Position numbers and translations under genes: made by a program
Notes under the pieces: generated by a model
Told to the model about the DNA's origin: nothing
The model's database searches: none
Seen by the model: the letters and a program-made list of their open reading frames with translations, nothing else
Shown: in pieces, positions 5,486 to 8,546 of the stretch
Numbering within the stretch: position 1 is the first letter of the stretch
How the letters are laid out: every line of letters begins with the position of its first letter
Assembly: GCA_023389295.1 (NCBI GenBank)
Contig: JAEWEO010000256.1
Span: 1 to 8,546 of the forward strand
Direction: 5' to 3'
DNA from: Bacillota bacterium
GTDB taxonomy: Bacteria; Bacillota; Clostridia; Lachnospirales; Lachnospiraceae
DNA length: 8,546 nt

Positions 5486-7163
5486 TTCTTAAGGTCTCCT
5501 TCAAATTAGTTAGGGCAATCTTTGTTTCAGCAGTAGTTTCACCTAAAAGAGAGGCTATTTCTTGTACCACACGCATCTGCTTTTCGATTACCTTATCGGC
5601 TATGGATATGGTCTGTTGATTGATCTGATCCTTCTTTAAACGAGAGTTTTCTTCTAAGGTAACATCCTTCATAATACTAATGATGATATGATACGTTTTA
5701 TCGTAGATGATAGTTTCTTCTACATATTTTTCATAATCATCAAGATAGGTTAGCTTATCCCGTACATTACGACCGCTTGTCATGACCTGAAGATATACGG
5801 TGGGATTTAGAATTCGCATGACAGGTTCCCCAAGGATATCTCCCTTTGAGACAATATTTAAAATCTGCTTTGCAGCACGATTAATCTGCTGAACCTCAAG
5901 CTCTTCATTCAGTACAATAACACCGTTTGGCATATTGTATATGATATTATCGGAGAAGTTCTCCGCTTTCTCTTTTAAGAAGGGAAGACACATGGTTAAA
6001 TCGGCCTTTCCTTGAAACACAGCGATGGCCTTTTCTCTGCAGGTGTTATAGCCACAACTGCCGCAGTTTAATTCTTGGTCAGAGGAACTCTTGCCCATCT
6101 TGTGCAAAATTTCTTTGATGGCACTACTTCCAGGCATGAGATTATGAAAGCCAAGGTAAGAAAAATTCTTGATTAAGCGGTCCTTGGCAGGAGAAGAAAC
6201 ATTAAAATCTTTCTCTTTTGCATAATTATTGATGCTGATATAATCGGAGATTGGCTTGCGGTGTTCCTTTGCCATAGCAGGTCCGCCAATACAACTCCCC
6301 CCGCAAGCAGACATTTCGATAAAGCAATGGTTTAGATTACCTTCAATGATGTTTGTTATAGCATCCTTGCATTTGTCGATGCCGTCAATTGTTATATAAT
6401 TGTAATCAATTTGCATCGGAAACATAGAACGGATAATTCCGCCCGGGATCGGAAAAAGTCTTGCTCTGCCTTCCTCACCATCCTCAGATGATGGGTTGGA
6501 GGTTAGTACTTCAACTTGTTCCTCCTGTAACCACCCGGATAATTCCTCGAAGGTTAGAACACAGTCAACAATGCCCGGATATTGATCAGCTTCATCTTTT
6601 TTTGAAATGCAGGGACCAATAAATACGGTATAGGCATCCGGATGCTCCTCTTTCAGCTTCATACAATGTGCCTGCATCGGAGAAACTACCTTAGCGAGAT
6701 AGGGTAGTGCCTCAGGATAATATTTCTGTATGAGTGTATTTACTGTATGGCAGCAGGAGGAGATAATCACGTTTGCTTCTTGTGATTTGATTAATTCATT
6801 ATATTGCTCCTTTACAATTGTTGCACCAAGGGCAGTTTCTTCTGCCCCTGCAAAGCCTAATTGTTTGAGTACAGCTTCCATTGTTTGAAGGTTGGAACCT
6901 GCAAAGTTGGCAGCAAAGGAAGGAGCGATGCTTGCGTAAACAGGCTTGCCGGAGGATATCATATCCTTTACCATAGCGATATCATTTCGTATCTGCTTCG
7001 CGTTCTGAGGACATGCCTTAAAGCATTCTCCACATAGAATGCATTGTTCTTTTACAATATGAGCTTGGTTGTCTGCAAATCGAATGGATTTGACGGGACA
7101 ATTACGAATGCATTTATAGCAATTCTTACAGTTTGTTTTCTTTGATTGTATGTAATAATTCAT
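5478..7163 (-). CDS. hydS: Sensory [FeFe]-hydrogenase-like protein with PAS domain
   Basis: A 561-aa soluble iron-sulfur protein. Domains in order: two [4Fe-4S] ferredoxin clusters (Cys12/15/18/22 and Cys41/44/47/51); H-cluster domain, about 65-345; a four-cysteine Fe-S domain (Cys367/370/375/392, with CGSCGYNTC); a PAS-like domain, about 403-500; and a helical, probably coiled-coil tail, 500-561. The H-cluster motifs are altered but keep all four ligand cysteines: SSCCHTV (L1; Cys138 is the ligand), GPCISKKDE (L2, Cys185) and EMSACGGSCIGG (L3, Cys287 and Cys291). Catalytic enzymes usually have TSCCPxW, MPCxxKxxE and ExMACxxGC. The changes plus the Fe-S and PAS domains fit the sensory (HydS, group C/D-like) class rather than a bulk hydrogen-producing enzyme. 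There is no histidine kinase domain; the following phosphatase gene, overlapping by 8 bases, is the likely output partner. The ATG lies 2 bases after the preceding gene's stop. Assembly would need HydEFG, not present here. Confidence 0.88.
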   Translation of the reverse strand: MNYYIQSKKTNCKNCYKCIRNCPVKSIRFADNQAHIVKEQCILCGECFKACPQNAKQIRNDIAMVKDMISSGKPVYASIAPSFAANFAGSNLQTMEAVLKQLGFAGAEETALGATIVKEQYNELIKSQEANVIISSCCHTVNTLIQKYYPEALPYLAKVVSPMQAHCMKLKEEHPDAYTVFIGPCISKKDEADQYPGIVDCVLTFEELSGWLQEEQVEVLTSNPSSEDGEEGRARLFPIPGGIIRSMFPMQIDYNYITIDGIDKCKDAITNIIEGNLNHCFIEMSACGGSCIGGPAMAKEHRKPISDYISINNYAKEKDFNVSSPAKDRLIKNFSYLGFHNLMPGSSAIKEILHKMGKSSSDQELNCGSCGYNTCREKAIAVFQGKADLTMCLPFLKEKAENFSDNIIYNMPNGVIVLNEELEVQQINRAAKQILNIVSKGDILGEPVMRILNPTVYLQVMTSGRNVRDKLTYLDDYEKYVEETIIYDKTYHIIISIMKDVTLEENSRLKKDQINQQTISIADKVIEKQMRVVQEIASLLGETTAETKIALTNLKETLRNE

Positions 7164-7165
7164 AT

Positions 7166-7411
7166 TTACCCGACCTTAGTAAGTACTTGATTATGAAAAA
7201 ATTCATGGAAATTGTTTTTCGATACTTCACAGATGATATTATCATCGATTTTAACACTTACTCCATTTGTACAATGCCCAAGACAGAATGCAGCGGACAA
7301 ATTGACCTTTTCCTCTAAATGATGTTCTTCTATGGCTTCCTTCATTAGTCGAATGATATCATAGGAACCCTTTAGATGGCAGGAGCTGCCGACACAGATA
7401 TAGATGTTCAT
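7166..7411 (-). CDS. Thioredoxin-like [2Fe-2S] ferredoxin (NuoE/HydC type), small
   Basis: An 81-aa protein and first gene of the minus-strand operon. It has the four-cysteine pattern of thioredoxin-fold [2Fe-2S] proteins: CVGSSC (Cys6 and Cys11) near the N-terminus and CLGHC (Cys43 and Cys47) 32 residues later. This matches the cluster domain of NuoE and of HydC from electron-bifurcating hydrogenases, but the N-terminal helical part of those subunits is missing, so the protein is just the ferredoxin unit. It is likely to pass electrons to or from the hydrogenase-like protein encoded 2 bases downstream. The ATG is preceded by AGAGGAG at a 7-base spacing. One promoter and an apparent Rex operator precede it. 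The role as electron partner is inferred from gene order and cluster type. Confidence 0.88.
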   Translation of the reverse strand: MNIYICVGSSCHLKGSYDIIRLMKEAIEEHHLEEKVNLSAAFCLGHCTNGVSVKIDDNIICEVSKNNFHEFFHNQVLTKVG

Positions 7412-7466
7412 AATTATTCTCCTCTACAATCGAAGTTTGTTCTGTTTTGCATCGAGTCACATCTAG

Positions 7467-7486
7467 TTTGTTAACATATTAACAAA
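7467..7486 (-). promoter_or_regulatory. Rex operator of the hydrogenase-sensor operon
   Basis: TTTGTTAA-CATA-TTAACAAA is a perfect inverted repeat with 8-bp arms and a 4-bp centre. Its core agrees fully with TTGTTAA-N4-TTAACAA, the established binding site of clostridial Rex, a repressor released from DNA when NADH is high relative to NAD+. It starts 4 bases after the -10 box of the minus-strand promoter and covers the expected transcription start near 7484, a classic repression position. Match and position are seen directly; Rex control is a strong inference, as the rex gene is not in this window. Confidence 0.85.
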
Positions 7487-7490
7487 GATA

Positions 7491-7519
7491 AGTATAAAGT
7501 GTTATGAAATTAAAGTCAA
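7491..7519 (-). promoter_or_regulatory. Sigma-A promoter of the ferredoxin-hydS-phosphatase operon
   Basis: On the minus strand, TTGACT (7519-7514) and TATACT (7496-7491) are spaced by exactly 17 bases, each five of six matches to consensus. Transcription should start near 7484, giving a leader of about 70 bases before the ferredoxin gene. A strong promoter with an operator over its start fits simple repression. Confidence 0.8.
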
Positions 7520-7566
7520 TGTTTAAAGCTTAAATTTTATCTTTTGTTTATGATTATGGTTGTTTG

Positions 7567-7595
7567 TTGCATTGTTATAATGATTGTACTATAAT
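7567..7595 (+). promoter_or_regulatory. Probable promoter of the DUF1648-type gene
   Basis: TTGCAT (7567-7572) and a perfect TATAAT (7590-7595) are 17 bases apart, 58 bases before the gene start. The -35 box is weak. Another TATAAT at 7576-7581 has no fitting -35. The 242 bases between the divergent genes thus hold two promoters and the Rex site; I see nothing else convincing there. Confidence 0.5.
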
Positions 7596-7653
7596 TATTT
7601 GTGATTTACAATTGATAAACAGAAGATAAAACAGCTGAGAAAAGAGGGGGATT

Positions 7654-7950
7654 ATGAAATTAGATAATAGGATCATAAAGTGGATCAATGTGGGTTTTCT
7701 TATCATAACGGCTATTATTAATATAATTGGGTATTATAAACTTCCTGGGGAAATCGCAACCCAGTTTAGCCTTACAGGAGAAAAGGTAAATTATATGTCT
7801 AAAACAATTTATCTATTGGGCAGTTTTGGTATTGTATTATTATTAACATTAGTTGGAAAATTCAAGGAGCAGGAGCAAAAGCTAAAATACTTATTGGTTA
7901 ATTGTCTTATTGTGGTAGCGAATATTGTTATGATAGTGATACAGCTATAG
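7654..7950 (+). CDS. Small DUF1648-type membrane protein
   Basis: A 98-aa protein with three predicted membrane spans, about residues 8-27, 51-67 and 78-97. Between the first two is the segment YYKLPGEIATQFSLTGEKVNYMSK (27-50), which carries the DUF1648 pattern: a Leu-Pro pair, a short strand, then a Gly before a turn. DUF1648 forms the N-terminal part of SdpI-type immunity proteins and also occurs as stand-alone small membrane proteins. The usual His in the strand (IxxH) is replaced by Gln36. The ATG follows AGAGGGGG. The gene has its own promoter and a terminator after it, so it is probably monocistronic. It lies divergent from the hydrogenase-sensor operon with no evident functional link. 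The function is unknown; an immunity role would be speculation. Confidence 0.75.
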   Translation: MKLDNRIIKWINVGFLIITAIINIIGYYKLPGEIATQFSLTGEKVNYMSKTIYLLGSFGIVLLLTLVGKFKEQEQKLKYLLVNCLIVVANIVMIVIQL

Positions 7951-7983
7951 GAGAATAAGTATAATGGGATTAAAAAATTATTA

Positions 7984-8040
7984 AAAGGCTCACTATTCAT
8001 CTGGTAATAAGAGCAGAAGAAAGGTGAGCCTTTGCTTTTT
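7984..8040. terminator. Rho-independent terminator with a 30-base loop, probably bidirectional
   Basis: AAAGGCTCAC (7984-7993) pairs perfectly with GTGAGCCTTT (8024-8033), followed by GCTTTTT. The left side is flanked by A-rich DNA, giving T-rich sequence on the minus strand, so it can also end the convergent argH transcript. The loop is long but may fold further through TTC/GAA and CTG/CAG pairs. Confidence 0.8.
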
Positions 8041-8072
8041 ATGTTTTGCTAATTACAGAATGAATAGAAGGT

Positions 8073-8546
8073 TTATTTGTGAAGATACTCCTCATTAATT
8101 TCTATTACCTGAGCCATAGCCTTAAGACCTGGGGCACCGACGGTATTTCTCTTGTTTACACAAGTAGTTAGGCTGATGGCTTCATAAATATCCTCCTGAA
8201 AGACAGGACTAATATGCTTATATTCTTCCAGGCTCAGATCTTCTAAGGAAATATCCTTATCGATGCAGTAAAGAACCAACTGTCCGACAATACCATGAGC
8301 ATCCCGAAAGGGGACTCCCTTGTTCACCAAATAATCCGCTGCGTCTGTAGCATTTGTAAATCCACCCTTTGCGCTGTTAGCCATATTATCCTTATGAAAC
8401 TTCATGGAAGCGACCATACCTGTGAATAATAGCAAGCATCCTTTCACAGTATCAATTGCATCAAAGGTAAGTTCCTTATCCTCCTGAAGGTCTTTGTTAT
8501 ATGCTAATGGGAGTCCTTTCATAACCGTAAGGAGAGAGAGTAAGGC
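8073..8546 (-). CDS. argH: Argininosuccinate lyase, C-terminal part (partial)
   Basis: The reading frame is open to the right edge of the window, so the 5' part is missing; 157 residues remain. Argininosuccinate lyase splits argininosuccinate into arginine and fumarate, the last step of arginine synthesis. The fragment starts in the central helical region with LLTVMKGLPLAYNKDLQEDKE-type sequence, highly typical of ArgH. It continues into the C-terminal domain with GFTNATDAADYLV, KGVPFRDAH and the IVGQLVLYC helix. The catalytic GSSxMPQKKNP loop would lie upstream, outside the window. The ATG at 8522 is internal and not the start, since the family sequence continues before it. The terminator at 7984-8040 follows. 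No link to the neighbouring genes is evident. Confidence 0.93.
   Translation of the reverse strand, partial: ALLSLLTVMKGLPLAYNKDLQEDKELTFDAIDTVKGCLLLFTGMVASMKFHKDNMANSAKGGFTNATDAADYLVNKGVPFRDAHGIVGQLVLYCIDKDISLEDLSLEEYKHISPVFQEDIYEAISLTTCVNKRNTVGAPGLKAMAQVIEINEEYLHK

Noticed and set aside
5478..7163. Annotation as the catalytic fermentative hydrogenase HydA
   Set aside because: The altered L1-L3 motifs, the added Fe-S and PAS domains and the phosphatase partner fit the sensory class; HydB-like and full HydC-like subunits are absent.
8073..8522. A complete 149-aa gene starting at the ATG at 8522
   Set aside because: ArgH-like sequence continues in frame before this ATG to the window edge, so it is an internal Met of a truncated argH.

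Overview
The window looks like chromosomal DNA from a low-GC anaerobic Firmicute, most likely a Clostridia member of the Lachnospiraceae type. The reasons are AT-rich intergenic DNA, strong GGAGG-type ribosome binding sites, near-consensus sigma-A promoters, a BceAB-type peptide-antibiotic transporter, short Gram-positive signal peptidases and an [FeFe]-hydrogenase-like sensor of the kind found in fermentative clostridia. The genus cannot be fixed from the sequence alone. No tRNA, rRNA, insertion sequence, phage gene or CRISPR array was seen.

Layout. (1) Positions 1-3087, plus strand: the C-terminal end of a BceS-type sensor histidine kinase, a leader with a BceR-like operator and a 21-bp-spaced repeat, then a BceA-like ATPase and a BceB-like permease that overlap by 8 bases. 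This is a peptide-antibiotic sensing and detoxification module whose response regulator probably lies upstream of the window. (2) Positions 3118-4253, plus strand: a near-consensus promoter followed by two tandem type I signal peptidase genes, clearly paralogous. (3) Positions 4277-4314: a terminator between convergent genes. (4) Positions 4313-7519, minus strand: a three-gene operon read from right to left. It encodes an 81-aa thioredoxin-like [2Fe-2S] protein, a 561-aa sensory [FeFe]-hydrogenase-like protein (two ferredoxin clusters, H-cluster domain, extra Fe-S domain, PAS domain, helical tail), and a 390-aa SpoIIE/PP2C-type phosphatase with an unrecognised C-terminal domain. (5) Positions 7567-7950, plus strand: a small DUF1648-type membrane protein. 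(6) A second terminator between convergent genes, then the C-terminal part of argininosuccinate lyase (argH) on the minus strand, running off the right edge.

The most interesting part is the minus-strand operon. Its promoter (TTGACT, 17 bases, TATACT) is followed directly by a perfect 8+8 inverted repeat, TTTGTTAA-CATA-TTAACAAA, which matches the clostridial binding site of Rex, the NADH/NAD+ sensing repressor. The genes suggest a kinase-free signalling device: an H-cluster/PAS protein senses hydrogen or redox state and controls a serine/threonine phosphatase, while transcription of the whole device is gated by the NADH/NAD+ ratio. The phosphatase target, for example an STAS-domain protein, is not in the window. 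Promoter, operator and domain calls come from reading the sequence; the signalling logic is inference.
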